DNA of 64,000 bases from Bacteroidota bacterium (lineage in GTDB: Bacteria; Bacteroidota; Ignavibacteria; Ignavibacteriales; Ignavibacteriaceae): assembly GCA_022564295.1 (NCBI GenBank), contig JADFLR010000006.1:99579-163578 (forward strand). Reading direction: 5' to 3'. The translations under genes were made by a program, and so were the position numbers. Within the stretch, counting starts at the first letter, position 1, and the number at the start of each line of letters is the position of its first letter. Positions 53,094 through 62,500 of the stretch are shown here, one piece after another. Under the pieces are notes generated by a model. It saw only the letters and a list, made by a program, of their open reading frames with translations, had not been told where the DNA came from and made no database searches.

Positions 53094-54695
53094 TTATTTG
53101 ATCAACACCATCTTCTGTGTCTCAACAAAACTCTGTCCTGAGCTTGTCGAAGGATCACCTGCTTGGAGCCTGTAAATGTATATTCCACTTGGTAATGCTG
53201 TTCCATTAAATTCAACTTCATAATTTCCAGCAATAATATTTTCTTTTATTAGTGTTGTTATTTCTTCACCAAGAGTATTGTATACCTTTAATGTAACAAA
53301 AGACTCCTCAGGTATTGAGAAACGAATTATTGTAGATGGATTAAATGGATTGGGATAGTTTTGATTTAATTTATAAGAACTGGAGATAAGATTTGTTCCA
53401 TTAATTCCCGTACTTAATTTCTGGTCTAATTTCATAATAAAAATATTACTCTTTGTTAGGAAATCGTACAACGTACCGCCAATAAATAGACTGCTGTCAT
53501 TCACAATGATTTGATGAAGGAATGACTGCTCAAATGTTACCTCATCCAGATAGTATTCCCATTTTAATTCCCCTTCTGTTGATATTTTTAACACATAACT
53601 TTTTGAAACTGAATCTACTGATTTCCCGGTAATATATATATTGTCATCTTTGTCCAGAGCAAGCGCATCCGGAATATCCTGTAAATTTCCCTGGCTATCA
53701 TATTCCTTTAGCCATAATTCCTCTCCGGATGAAGAAAGTTTTTTTATTTGAATATTTGCATTCATATCGGAATTATTTCCGGTTACAATAACATTATTCA
53801 ACTTGTCTACACCCATATCATACAAGTTGGAGATATGATATATAGAATTATTGATATTTTTTTCCCAAATGGTTTCACCTGTTGCAGAATTAATCTTATA
53901 AATTCTTGAATCATACTTAGTAAAAGCAACTAAGTTATTATCGCTATCAAGAACGATTTTCCTGATGTGGCTACCTCCAATTGGTCTATACCATATTAAA
54001 TTTCCATCCTTAATACAAGCAATATGCGAATGGTAAATATTTTGACCATTTATTACCTGTAATTGTAGAATCCCCGTATAAAAAAAGTTTTCGTTATCTC
54101 TAATAATACAAGCAATTCCGTATGCACTTGTATCATCACGGAAAATAACCGACCAAAGTGAATCACCGGAGGAACTAAAGCTGTTAATAACTAAGTGAGC
54201 GTAATTAGGTCCTTCCCAATTATCATAAGCAAGAACGGGCAAGTTATTATTATCCAGAATTAAAATTAATCCTCGTGCTTTGAAATTAAATTCTTTTAAC
54301 CAGGTTATCTGACCGGAAGAAGAATATTTTTGAAAGATCATTTTTCTATTGTAATCATTAATAGTTGTAACCCCGGTTAAATATAAATCAGAATTATCAT
54401 CCACAACCAATGAATTAAATTCATCGCGAACATCAGGTTGGTGTGCATAAACAATAGAAAAAAGTGAATCACCTTCAAGTGAATATTTAATGAGAAAAGC
54501 ATCTGCAGTACTATCACTCATATAACTGCCGCCTGCGAGATAAATACCTGAATTATCCATTTTCATACTGTGTAAAAAATCATAGTAATTGATGGGACCA
54601 TTATATATCCTGAACCAATCCAATTCTGGGTACACTTGTGAATAAAGATTTTGAGTTATTACGAGGAAGACTATAAAAAGGGGAATTCGTTTCAT
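53094..54695 (-). CDS. Secreted T9SS beta-propeller protein
   Basis: 533 residues. Signal peptide (to LYSQ), then seven or so repeats of about 50 residues of the SBBP/quinoprotein-like type (AFLIKYSLEGDSLFSIVY, IFQKYSSSGQITWLKEF, IQIKKLSSSGEELWLKEYDS, SYVLKISTEGELKWEYYL), forming a propeller. A T9SS sorting domain ends it (NYPNPFNPSTIIRFSIP to KMVLIK) with the in-frame insert DPSTSSGQ. No catalytic motif is seen; a binding or scaffold role at the surface is likely. 33 bp upstream of the arylsulfotransferase-like gene, same strand. Confidence 0.82.
   Translation of the reverse strand: MKRIPLFIVFLVITQNLYSQVYPELDWFRIYNGPINYYDFLHSMKMDNSGIYLAGGSYMSDSTADAFLIKYSLEGDSLFSIVYAHQPDVRDEFNSLVVDDNSDLYLTGVTTINDYNRKMIFQKYSSSGQITWLKEFNFKARGLILILDNNNLPVLAYDNWEGPNYAHLVINSFSSSGDSLWSVIFRDDTSAYGIACIIRDNENFFYTGILQLQVINGQNIYHSHIACIKDGNLIWYRPIGGSHIRKIVLDSDNNLVAFTKYDSRIYKINSATGETIWEKNINNSIYHISNLYDMGVDKLNNVIVTGNNSDMNANIQIKKLSSSGEELWLKEYDSQGNLQDIPDALALDKDDNIYITGKSVDSVSKSYVLKISTEGELKWEYYLDEVTFEQSFLHQIIVNDSSLFIGGTLYDFLTKSNIFIMKLDQKLSTGINGTNLISSSYKLNQNYPNPFNPSTIIRFSIPEESFVTLKVYNTLGEEITTLIKENIIAGNYEVEFNGTALPSGIYIYRLQAGDPSTSSGQSFVETQKMVLIK
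53133..53156 (-). repeat. 24-bp repeat inserted in frame in a T9SS sorting domain
   Basis: Minus-strand GATCCTTCGACAAGCTCAGG plus ACAG, coding DPSTSSGQ between RLQAG and SFVETQKM. It differs by one base from the copy at 10681-10704 and sits at the same codon position. Confidence 0.85.
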
Positions 54696-54800
54696 TTTAA
54701 ACCCTTAATAAATGTTCTATATAAGTAGCTTTTCAAAAATAATGATTTTTATTTTAATATTTCCTAATTAATGATTGGAATTAATTAAATTGTAATAATT

Positions 54801-55304
54801 ATGTTAAAAAAGATTTCAAGAAAAATTGGATTTACTGAAACCGAAATAAAAGTTATACTTTTTTTGGCAGTAGGTTTTTTAATTGGGTTTGGAATTAAAA
54901 TTTATAACGATAACTCTAAACCTGAATATAAATCTTATGACTACAGTAAGGAAGACAGTCTTTTTAATTATTACAATAGCAGGTCAGAAAAAAACCTGAA
55001 TGATAAAAAAAATAGTAAAGAAGATAAAATAGTTGATTCTAAAGAAGAAGTTTTAGATTTTAGCTCGAGAAATTTTTATAAAAAGAAATCTTTACTTCCG
55101 CCGGAAGAAAAAAGTATAAATTTAAATGAGGCTGACTTAGAAACCCTGATTAGATTACCAGGAATCGGACAAATAACCGCAAAAAAAATAATTGATCTGC
55201 GAAGTAAAAAAACAAAATTTGAAAACCTGGAAGAATTAATGGAAGTAAAAGGTATCGGTGCGGTGAAGTTTAATAAAATTAAAAAGTTTTTATATATTAA
55301 ATAG
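54801..55304 (+). CDS. ComEA-like helix-hairpin-helix protein
   Basis: 167 residues. One N-terminal membrane segment (VILFLAVGFLIGFGIKIY, about 17-34), a charged linker (about 40-105) and two helix-hairpin-helix DNA-binding motifs (LIRLPGIGQITAKKIIDLR and LMEVKGIGAVKFNKIKKF). ComEA proteins bind incoming DNA on the outside of the inner membrane during natural transformation. It starts a rightward group with a membrane protein and a PilM-like protein, consistent with a pilus or uptake role. Confidence 0.82.
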   Translation: MLKKISRKIGFTETEIKVILFLAVGFLIGFGIKIYNDNSKPEYKSYDYSKEDSLFNYYNSRSEKNLNDKKNSKEDKIVDSKEEVLDFSSRNFYKKKSLLPPEEKSINLNEADLETLIRLPGIGQITAKKIIDLRSKKTKFENLEELMEVKGIGAVKFNKIKKFLYIK

Positions 55305-55337
55305 TCATTCTGAATTTTTTATTAGTCCGGAGGAAAA

Positions 55338-55895
55338 ATGGACATTAAAACTGATCCCTGGTATATTCACGCAGGATTATACCTGGTTATTGCAATACTA
55401 ACGGTTTTTCTTGTAAAGGTAGCTATAATAGACCCGCACGAATATGTGGAAACTGAAAAATATAATAAGAAAGAATCGCGTCTTAGAATGACTAATCTCA
55501 AGGAAGCTCAAATCCTTTGGCAAAGAAAAAACGGCAACTACACCGGGAACTTAGATGCTCTTATCGAATTTATTAAATCCGATCCTTATGTTGATAGTGT
55601 TGTAAACACATTCGATTCATTGATAATGAAAATTGCAAATCCATTCAAACCTCTTATAAGCGGAGAGTTTGTTCCGGATAGCTTAAAATGGACACCAAAA
55701 TCACACACTGTTTATGTTTTGCAAATTGATACTTCTGTTACAATTGATACTGTGATTAATAGAAGAGGAAAAATTACACGTGTAGATACTACAATTATTT
55801 TTGGTACACGCTACTATCTTGAAGACGTAGACGGTTACGGTACAATTGGCAGCCTGGATACTGATGCTCTTAAGAATACAGCTTCCTGGGAGTAA
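55338..55895 (+). CDS. Single-pass membrane protein of unknown function
   Basis: 185 residues. A membrane segment at about 10-28 (AGLYLVIAILTVFLVKVAI) is followed by a periplasmic region with EAQILWQRKNGNYTGNLDAL, which resembles the post-helix part of pilin-like proteins, and beta strands to the end. The N-terminus has no typical prepilin cleavage site. A GGAGG ribosome site precedes it. Its position between a ComEA-like and a PilM-like gene suggests a type IV pilus or competence component. Confidence 0.6.
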   Translation: MDIKTDPWYIHAGLYLVIAILTVFLVKVAIIDPHEYVETEKYNKKESRLRMTNLKEAQILWQRKNGNYTGNLDALIEFIKSDPYVDSVVNTFDSLIMKIANPFKPLISGEFVPDSLKWTPKSHTVYVLQIDTSVTIDTVINRRGKITRVDTTIIFGTRYYLEDVDGYGTIGSLDTDALKNTASWE

Positions 55896-55904
55896 TGTTA
55901 TTTA

Positions 55905-56831
55905 ATGGCCGGATTATTTATTCATGCCGGACTGAATGTATCGGGTACAAAATTACAATTAGTAGAAGTATTGGGTTCACCCGATGGTGTACGTTTAGAT
56001 AATCTGAACGAAGTTGTTTTTGCAGAGCCAATTGATTATAAATCTGATAATGAAACGAAAATCCTCACCCAGCTTCAGGCAGCATTCGATGAATTCCGAT
56101 TAAAGAAACCGGTTAAAAGCAAAAAATTATCATTTTCCCTACCCCTGGAAATATTTTACATTTCACAGCTACCGTTCGATAACACGTTGCTGCATAGAGA
56201 CATTATGGAAGAGTTCAAATGGGAATTTTCTGTAATCTATCCTTTCTTAAACCCTGAAGAATTAATTCTTCAATATCTTGAAGTTGAAAAGAATATGATC
56301 TTTACAAAAAATACGGCTATAGTTTATGCGATTGAAAGAAAGTATTTAAAGATGTTAAAAAAATTCTGTGTGCAAAACGGTTCAAATTTAGGATATATTG
56401 ATAATGCGCATCTCGCATCCGAAAGAGCACTCGCTTTGAGCGATTCATTCATAAATCAGGGATTAAGATTAAGTGTTTATGTTTCAAAAGAACATTTATC
56501 AATCATTCTCTCCTTAGACGGCAAAACAATCTCACAAAAAGTTCATAAGCTCGAAAGCCAAAATGAAATTCGACAAATTATAGAGCATGAAATTTCTCCC
56601 ACTCAATCAAAAAATATTATGAAGGGGTTGGTACAAGCAGCATACATAACAGGCGAAATTGTTACTGATGCATTAGCAAAAAAATTGACTGAAAAAACAG
56701 GGATAACTTTTATTTCTTTCAATCCATTCGATAAATTAACAACAACACCAAAAATCCTGGAAAGTCTTCTCTACAGTCAAAAGTTCAATTCATTTTCTTC
56801 GGCGGCAGGAATTGCATACAGAATTGCCTGA
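55905..56831 (+). CDS. PilM-like actin-fold protein
   Basis: 308 residues. The pattern of an actin-like ATPase of the PilM type is faint but present: GLFIHAGLNVSGTKLQLVEV near the start, KKLSFSLPLEIFYISQLPFD, IMEEFKWEFSVIYPFLNPEE (the usual PilM helix), and the C-terminal SAAGIAYRIA where PilM has its glycine-rich end. PilM links cytoplasmic and inner-membrane parts of type IV pili. It lies 9 bp after the membrane protein gene. Confidence is limited because key phosphate-binding residues are not clear. Confidence 0.55.
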   Translation: MAGLFIHAGLNVSGTKLQLVEVLGSPDGVRLDNLNEVVFAEPIDYKSDNETKILTQLQAAFDEFRLKKPVKSKKLSFSLPLEIFYISQLPFDNTLLHRDIMEEFKWEFSVIYPFLNPEELILQYLEVEKNMIFTKNTAIVYAIERKYLKMLKKFCVQNGSNLGYIDNAHLASERALALSDSFINQGLRLSVYVSKEHLSIILSLDGKTISQKVHKLESQNEIRQIIEHEISPTQSKNIMKGLVQAAYITGEIVTDALAKKLTEKTGITFISFNPFDKLTTTPKILESLLYSQKFNSFSSAAGIAYRIA

Positions 56832-56865
56832 CGGTCAGTCCTGAATATTATTATTTTTAAAAATT

Positions 56866-57417
56866 ATGAGAATGAGAATAATTTCCGGCGAATTTAAAGG
56901 GCGATTTATAAATGTACCTAAATCAAATTTGATTCGACTTACAACAGACAGGGTGAGAGAAACACTTTTTAATTTACTGAACAATATGATTGACTTTAAC
57001 GGAATAAAAGTATTGGATTTTTACGCCGGTTCAGGTTCTCTCGGGTTAGAATGTCTTAGCAGGGGTGCTAAAGAAATTCATTTTGTCGAGAAAAATTTTG
57101 TCATCTGCAAAAACCTTTTTGAAAATATAAAATCGTTAAATGTTGAATCTCAATGTACAATATTTAAAATGCCTTCTATAAAATTTTCTCAAAGGATGCG
57201 GAAAAATAAATATGACCTGATAATTGCTGATCCGCCATTTTTTAAATATGATATTTTTTCGGTTGTTGAAAATATGAAAACGAATGAATTTCTTAACCCG
57301 GCATCGTTTATGATAATAGAAAGATCGATACAAACTAAAGAAGAAGATATAGTTAATTTTAATGTTGAACCATTTAAGATTATAGGTGATACTTGCTTAT
57401 ACAAAATAGAAAATTGA
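56866..57417 (+). CDS. rsmD: 16S rRNA guanine-966 N2-methyltransferase
   Basis: 183 residues. MRIISGEFKGR start, RLTTDRVRETLFNLL, SAM-binding VLDFYAGSGSLGLECLSRGA and catalytic IADPPFF give the RsmD signature. It methylates G966 of 16S rRNA during 30S assembly. Length is normal. The ATG two codons downstream of the first is an equally good start. It closes the rightward group begun by the ComEA-like gene. Confidence 0.9.
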   Translation: MRMRIISGEFKGRFINVPKSNLIRLTTDRVRETLFNLLNNMIDFNGIKVLDFYAGSGSLGLECLSRGAKEIHFVEKNFVICKNLFENIKSLNVESQCTIFKMPSIKFSQRMRKNKYDLIIADPPFFKYDIFSVVENMKTNEFLNPASFMIIERSIQTKEEDIVNFNVEPFKIIGDTCLYKIEN

Positions 57418-57492
57418 TAGTACTCATATTTTTCTAATAATTTAGTTTCTTTACTCTTTATAAAAGGAGAAAGTAAACCCGTTAAATAATAG

Positions 57493-57900
57493 ATTGTTAT
57501 ATTTTTTATTGATATCGATAATGATAGTGATAAGGATTTGTTCCTTGGAAATGTGAATGGTGGTTTATATATTTAAGATAATATAACTATTAGTCATGTT
57601 GAAAATGGGATAATTGAGCCACCTTCTACCTTTCAAGTTACGGCTCATCCAAATCCGTTTAATCCGAATGTTTCTATAACTATTTATTTGGAATCAAAGA
57701 GTAGGATAAAAAGAGCTATCTTGAACATACCCGGTGAAAAAGTAAAAACAATGTTCGACAATGATTTAAATAAAGGTAGGCACTTATTTAATTGGGATGG
57801 ACAGAATGATTCAAATCAACACCTCGCTTCAGGAAGCTATATTGTTGTATTGCAATCTGAAACACATGTAGTATCACTCAATCTTTCTTTTATTAAATAA
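57493..57900 (+). pseudogene. Remnant of a VCBS/FG-GAP-type T9SS protein
   Basis: One frame runs from about 57493 to the TAA at 57898. It codes FFIDIDNDSDKDLFLGNVNG (a calcium-binding VCBS/FG-GAP repeat), meets an in-frame TAA at 57574-57576, then continues with PSTFQVTAHPNPFNPNVSIT and a degenerate T9SS sorting domain ending LNLSFIK. Signal peptide and most repeats are gone. The shorter open frame from 57688 is just the domain tail. The rest of 57418-57928 holds nothing else. Confidence 0.8.
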
Positions 57901-57928
57901 CAAATTACAACTATTATATGGATTTATT

Positions 57929-59536
57929 ATGATAAAACTTATCTACATTTTTATAACCATTTGTTTGGTACCTGTTAATTATTTATCAGCACAAAATGAT
58001 GTTGAATTACTTGGACAGCTTAACCCATATCCAAATCTTGACTATGCAGATATTTGGGGATATGCTGCCAATGGAAGAGAATATGCACTAATGGGTGTTA
58101 CAGGCGGTACATCAATAATTGATGTTACCGATCCTGCCAATCCGGTAGAAGTGGATTTTATTGCAGGACCCACAGCTCCGCCGTATGAGTGGCGGGATAT
58201 TAAAACTCATTTAAATTACGCTTATGTTGTAACCGAAGGAACGGGTTCGGGACAAGGATTACAGATAATCGATCTTGCAAATCTTCCAACTTCTGCTTCT
58301 CTTGTTAATACTATTGATACATGGTTCAGTCATGCTCATGATATTTTTATCGATAATGGCTACGCTTATGTAGTAGGTACCAACGGTGGTGGTGGAATGC
58401 ATATACTCGATCTTTCTGATCCGGTCAATCCAACTGAAACTGCATACTATACAACCAGCGGCTATATCCACGATTTATATGTGTGGAATGATACTGCTGT
58501 TGTATGTGCTGGAAATACTTACGACCTTGTTGATGTTAGTAATAAAAATAATCCGCAATTTATAAGTGCAAGTACTCCCATCTCCGGTATTTATGCGCAC
58601 AGCGGGTGGATGACTGAAGATAAACGGTATTTTATTGCCGCTGAAGAATTCAACGTTAGAGATTTAATAGTATATGATCTGCTGGATCGTTCTACCTGGG
58701 ATGTGGTTCTTCCAAGCTGGCAAATGAGCGGGAATTCACCGATTCACAATATTTTTGTTTTAGGTAATTACGCTCATATCTCATATTACAAAGACGGGTA
58801 TGTTGTGCTGGATATTTCCGATCCGACGGCTCCAACAATTGCAGGTCAGTATGATACCTTTCCAGGCAGTGGTGGTACTTATGATGGCGCGTGGGGATGC
58901 TATCCTTACCTGCCTTCGGGTCACATAATAATATCAGATATGTCAACAGGATTATATATTTTAAGTTTTGATTCCGGTGTGCCGGTTGAACTGACCTCTT
59001 TTACTGCTAGTATTGATGGGAGAAATATTATCTTAAATTGGACTACTGCAACTGAAATAAATAATCTTGGATTTGAAATTCAAAGAAGATCAGATGATGA
59101 TTATAGAACAATTGGTTTTGTAGATGGTCACGGAACTACGACAGAAATACAGAATTACTCATTCGCAGACATAAACCCGGAAACAGGTTTATATAATTAC
59201 AGATTAAAGCAAATTGATTTCGACGGAACAATAGAATTTTCACAAGAGATTGAAGTTGAATTTTTCAATCCATCCAAATTTGAACTTAAACAAAATTATC
59301 CCAATCCATTTAATCCATCAACAAATATCAGTTTTTTGATTCCGGAACCGGGATTGGTTACACTTAAAGTTTACAGCATTTTAGGTGAGGAAGTTGCCGA
59401 ATTGATAAACGAGTTTAAAAAGGCTGGAATTTATGAGATAAACTTTTCTGCTGATAACCTCACAACCGGAATTTATATTGCAAAGTTATCAACAGGAAAT
59501 AATATTCAAACAATCAAAATGAGTTTATTAAAATAA
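57929..59536 (+). CDS. Choice-of-anchor B (LVIVD-repeat) secreted T9SS protein, copy 1
   Basis: 535 residues. Signal peptide (to YLSAQ), then the choice-of-anchor B/LVIVD propeller (about 25-350): YADIWGYAANGREYALMG, WRDIKTHLNYAYVV, SHAHDIFIDNGYAYVVG, IHDLYVW, YAHSGWMTEDKRYF, HNIFVLGNYAHISYYKDGY and GCYPYLPSGHIIISDMSTG. A fibronectin III-like module (about 355-445) precedes the T9SS sorting domain (NYPNPFNPSTNISFLIP to KMSLLK). Family function unknown; surface or released. First of four tandem paralogues. Confidence 0.87.
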   Translation: MIKLIYIFITICLVPVNYLSAQNDVELLGQLNPYPNLDYADIWGYAANGREYALMGVTGGTSIIDVTDPANPVEVDFIAGPTAPPYEWRDIKTHLNYAYVVTEGTGSGQGLQIIDLANLPTSASLVNTIDTWFSHAHDIFIDNGYAYVVGTNGGGGMHILDLSDPVNPTETAYYTTSGYIHDLYVWNDTAVVCAGNTYDLVDVSNKNNPQFISASTPISGIYAHSGWMTEDKRYFIAAEEFNVRDLIVYDLLDRSTWDVVLPSWQMSGNSPIHNIFVLGNYAHISYYKDGYVVLDISDPTAPTIAGQYDTFPGSGGTYDGAWGCYPYLPSGHIIISDMSTGLYILSFDSGVPVELTSFTASIDGRNIILNWTTATEINNLGFEIQRRSDDDYRTIGFVDGHGTTTEIQNYSFADINPETGLYNYRLKQIDFDGTIEFSQEIEVEFFNPSKFELKQNYPNPFNPSTNISFLIPEPGLVTLKVYSILGEEVAELINEFKKAGIYEINFSADNLTTGIYIAKLSTGNNIQTIKMSLLK

Positions 59537-59565
59537 CTTAAATAGTAATTAATTTAGATGGAATA

Positions 59566-60885
59566 ATGATAAAGAAAATTCTTCTTTCTCTGTTCTTTAT
59601 TGGAGCATATCTATTAGCTCAAACTAATATTGAACTGATAAGTAATTTAGATGAACATCATTCCTCTGGATATAATGATATCTGGGGATATGTTGACGAA
59701 ATGGGTAATGAATATGCACTGCTTGGTGTAAGAAACGGAACATCAATTATCGATCTTTCTGATCCTGCAAATCCTGTAGAAGTTGCATTTATTCCTGGAA
59801 CAAATTCAATCTGGAGAGATATTAAAACACATGAGCAATATGCTTATGTTGTTTCGGATAATACCAATGATGGATTACAAATAATCGATCTCTCACAGCT
59901 TCCAAACACTGCAACATTAGTAAATCAAACTACAGCTTTTTTCGAAAGTTCACACAATATATTTATAGATAACGGATTTCTTTATGTTGTAGGAACTGAA
60001 GGAGGTGGCGGAATGCATATATTGGATCTATCCAATCCGGTTGATCCAATAGAAACTGCACACTACACAGCCAGTGACTATATCCACGATTTATATGTAT
60101 GGGATGATACAGTTGTTGCATGTGCCGGAGATTCTTATGACCTTGTTGATGTTAGTAATAAAAATAATCCGCAATTAATTTCAGTAAGTTCTCTCATACC
60201 CGGTATATATGCTCATAGTGGATGGATGACAGAGGATAAACGGTATTTTATCGCCGCTGAAGAATCCAACGTTCGAGATTTAATAGTATATGATCTGCAG
60301 GACCGGTCTACCTGGGATGTGGTTGTTCCAGGCTGGCAAATGAGCGGGAACTCCCTTATTCACAATATTTTTGTTTTAGGTAATTATGCTCATATCTCCT
60401 ATTACAAAGACGGGTATGTTGTGCTGGATATTTCCGATCCGACGGATCCAAAATTTGCAGGTCAATATGATACGTTTCCAGGCAGTGGTGGTAATTTTGA
60501 TGGTGCGTGGGGCTGCTATCCTTACCTGCCTTCAGGTCACGTAATAATATCAGATATATCAACAGGATTGTACGTCCTTAAGTTTGGGATGCCAACTGCA
60601 GTTGTAGATGAAGAGTTACCAATATCTTTTTCACTAAACCAAAATTATCCCAATCCGTTTAATCCATCAACAAATATCAGTTTTTCGATTCCGGAACCGG
60701 GATTGGTTACACTTAGAGTTTACAGCATTTTAGGTGAGGAAGTTGCTGAATTACTAAATGAATTTAAAGAAGCTGGAAATTATGAGATAAACTTTTTTGC
60801 TGCTAACCTCCCAACCGGAATTTATATCGCGAAGTTATCAACCGGAAATAATTTTCAAACAATCAAAATGAGTTTATTAAAATAA
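59566..60885 (+). CDS. Choice-of-anchor B (LVIVD-repeat) secreted T9SS protein, copy 2
   Basis: 439 residues, same signal peptide and propeller as copy 1 (YNDIWGYVDEMGNEYALLG, DDTVVACAGDSYDLVDVS, NYAHISYYKDGYVVLDIS). The fibronectin III-like module of copies 1 and 3 is absent: the propeller passes into a short linker (PTAVVDEELPISF) and then the T9SS sorting domain. The 29-bp spacer upstream is nearly the same as the 32- and 29-bp spacers downstream, showing unequal duplication. The C-terminal nucleotide sequence is close to copies 1 and 3. Confidence 0.87.
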   Translation: MIKKILLSLFFIGAYLLAQTNIELISNLDEHHSSGYNDIWGYVDEMGNEYALLGVRNGTSIIDLSDPANPVEVAFIPGTNSIWRDIKTHEQYAYVVSDNTNDGLQIIDLSQLPNTATLVNQTTAFFESSHNIFIDNGFLYVVGTEGGGGMHILDLSNPVDPIETAHYTASDYIHDLYVWDDTVVACAGDSYDLVDVSNKNNPQLISVSSLIPGIYAHSGWMTEDKRYFIAAEESNVRDLIVYDLQDRSTWDVVVPGWQMSGNSLIHNIFVLGNYAHISYYKDGYVVLDISDPTDPKFAGQYDTFPGSGGNFDGAWGCYPYLPSGHVIISDISTGLYVLKFGMPTAVVDEELPISFSLNQNYPNPFNPSTNISFSIPEPGLVTLRVYSILGEEVAELLNEFKEAGNYEINFFAANLPTGIYIAKLSTGNNFQTIKMSLLK

Positions 60886-60917
60886 CTTAAATAGTAATTA
60901 ATTAAGATGGAATAATC

Positions 60918-62471
60918 ATGAAAAAAATTCTGCTCTTTCTGCTCTTTTTTGGAGCATCTCTATTAGCTCAAACTAATATTGAACTGATAAGTAATTTGGA
61001 TGAACATCCCGCCGGATATGCTGATATTTGGGGATATGTTGACCCGATGGGTAATGAATATGCACTGCTTGCTGTAAGAAACGGAACTTCTATTATCAGT
61101 CTCGCCGATCCGGCTAATCCATTTGAAATTGCTTTTATCCCCGGCACTAACACAATATGGCGGGATATTAAGGTTCACGATCAATATGCATACGTAGTTT
61201 CAGATGGTACATCTGACGGATTGCAGATAATCGATCTATCACAGCTTCCAAACACTGCTGTATTAGTAAATCAAACTACAGCTTTTTTCGAAAAAGCTCA
61301 CAACATTTTTATTGATGGTGGATTTGCATATGTAATTGGTACCGAAGGAGGAGGAGGAATGCATATACTTGATCTTTCCAATCCGGTAAATCCAACAGAA
61401 ACTGCATACTACACAGCTAGCGGTTATATCCACGATGCATATGTGTGGAATGATACGGTAGTAGTCTGTACTGGAAATACCTTTGAGCTTGTTGATGCGA
61501 GTAATAAAAATAATCCGCAATTAGTTAGCGCCAGTCCATCCAGCCCGGGTTATCCTCACAGTGGATGGATGACTGAAGATAAAAGGTATTTTTTTGGCAC
61601 AGAAGAGGGTAACCAGGTAGATATAACTGTCTGGGATTTACAGGATAGAACATCATGGGATTTGGTTGTTTCTTCATGGGAAACAAATTCAGGTGCGACA
61701 GTACATAATTTATTTATCCTGGGAAATTATGCACATATCTCATATTATTCTGATGGATATGTTGTTCTTAATATTTCCGACCCTGAAGCACCGATTTTAG
61801 CCGGAGAATATTCGACCTCATCTTTGTGGGGATGTTATCCATATCTTCCTTCAGGAATAACAATTTGTTCTGATATGAATAATGGTCTTTATGTGTTCAT
61901 GTTCGATTTGCCTATTCCAGTAGAACTAACATCATTCACAGCCGTGATTAGTGAAAGGAATATTATCTTAAACTGGTCAACTGCAACCGAAACAAACAAT
62001 CTTGGATTTGAAGTTCAAAGAAAATCAGATGGTGATTATAGAACAATTGGTTTAGTGGATGGTTACGGCACTACAACAGAAATACAGAATTATTCATTCG
62101 CAGACATAAATCCTGAAACAGGTTTATATCATTACAGATTAAAGCAAATTGATTTCGACGGAACAATAGAATTTTCACAAGAGATTGAAGTTGAATTTTT
62201 CAATCCAGCCAATTTTGAACTTAAACAAAATTATCCCAATCCATTTAATCCATCAACAAACATCAGTTTTTCGATTCCGGAGCCAGGATTGGTTACACTT
62301 AAAGTTTACAGCATAATAGGCGAGGTAGTTGCCGAATTGATAAACGAATTTAAAGAAGCTGGATTTTATGAGATAAATTTTTCTGCTGTTAATCTCACAT
62401 CCGGTATATATATCGCAAAGTTATCAACCGGAAATAATATTCAAACAATCAAAATGAGTTTATTAAAATAA
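60918..62471 (+). CDS. Choice-of-anchor B (LVIVD-repeat) secreted T9SS protein, copy 3
   Basis: 517 residues. Signal peptide (MKKILLFLLFFGASLLAQ), propeller (about 20-335; YADIWGYVDPMGNEYALLAV, GFAYVIGTEGGGGMHILDLS), fibronectin III-like module (VELTSFTAVISERNIILNW to about 430) and T9SS sorting domain. The second half of the propeller (FFGTEEGNQVDITVWDLQDR, WETNSGATVHNLFILG) matches copy 4 rather than copies 1 and 2, whereas the fibronectin-sorting tail matches copy 1. That mosaic pattern suggests recombination among copies. Confidence 0.87.
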   Translation: MKKILLFLLFFGASLLAQTNIELISNLDEHPAGYADIWGYVDPMGNEYALLAVRNGTSIISLADPANPFEIAFIPGTNTIWRDIKVHDQYAYVVSDGTSDGLQIIDLSQLPNTAVLVNQTTAFFEKAHNIFIDGGFAYVIGTEGGGGMHILDLSNPVNPTETAYYTASGYIHDAYVWNDTVVVCTGNTFELVDASNKNNPQLVSASPSSPGYPHSGWMTEDKRYFFGTEEGNQVDITVWDLQDRTSWDLVVSSWETNSGATVHNLFILGNYAHISYYSDGYVVLNISDPEAPILAGEYSTSSLWGCYPYLPSGITICSDMNNGLYVFMFDLPIPVELTSFTAVISERNIILNWSTATETNNLGFEVQRKSDGDYRTIGLVDGYGTTTEIQNYSFADINPETGLYHYRLKQIDFDGTIEFSQEIEVEFFNPANFELKQNYPNPFNPSTNISFSIPEPGLVTLKVYSIIGEVVAELINEFKEAGFYEINFSAVNLTSGIYIAKLSTGNNIQTIKMSLLK

Positions 62472-62500
62472 CTTAAATAATAATTAATTAAGAGGAAATA

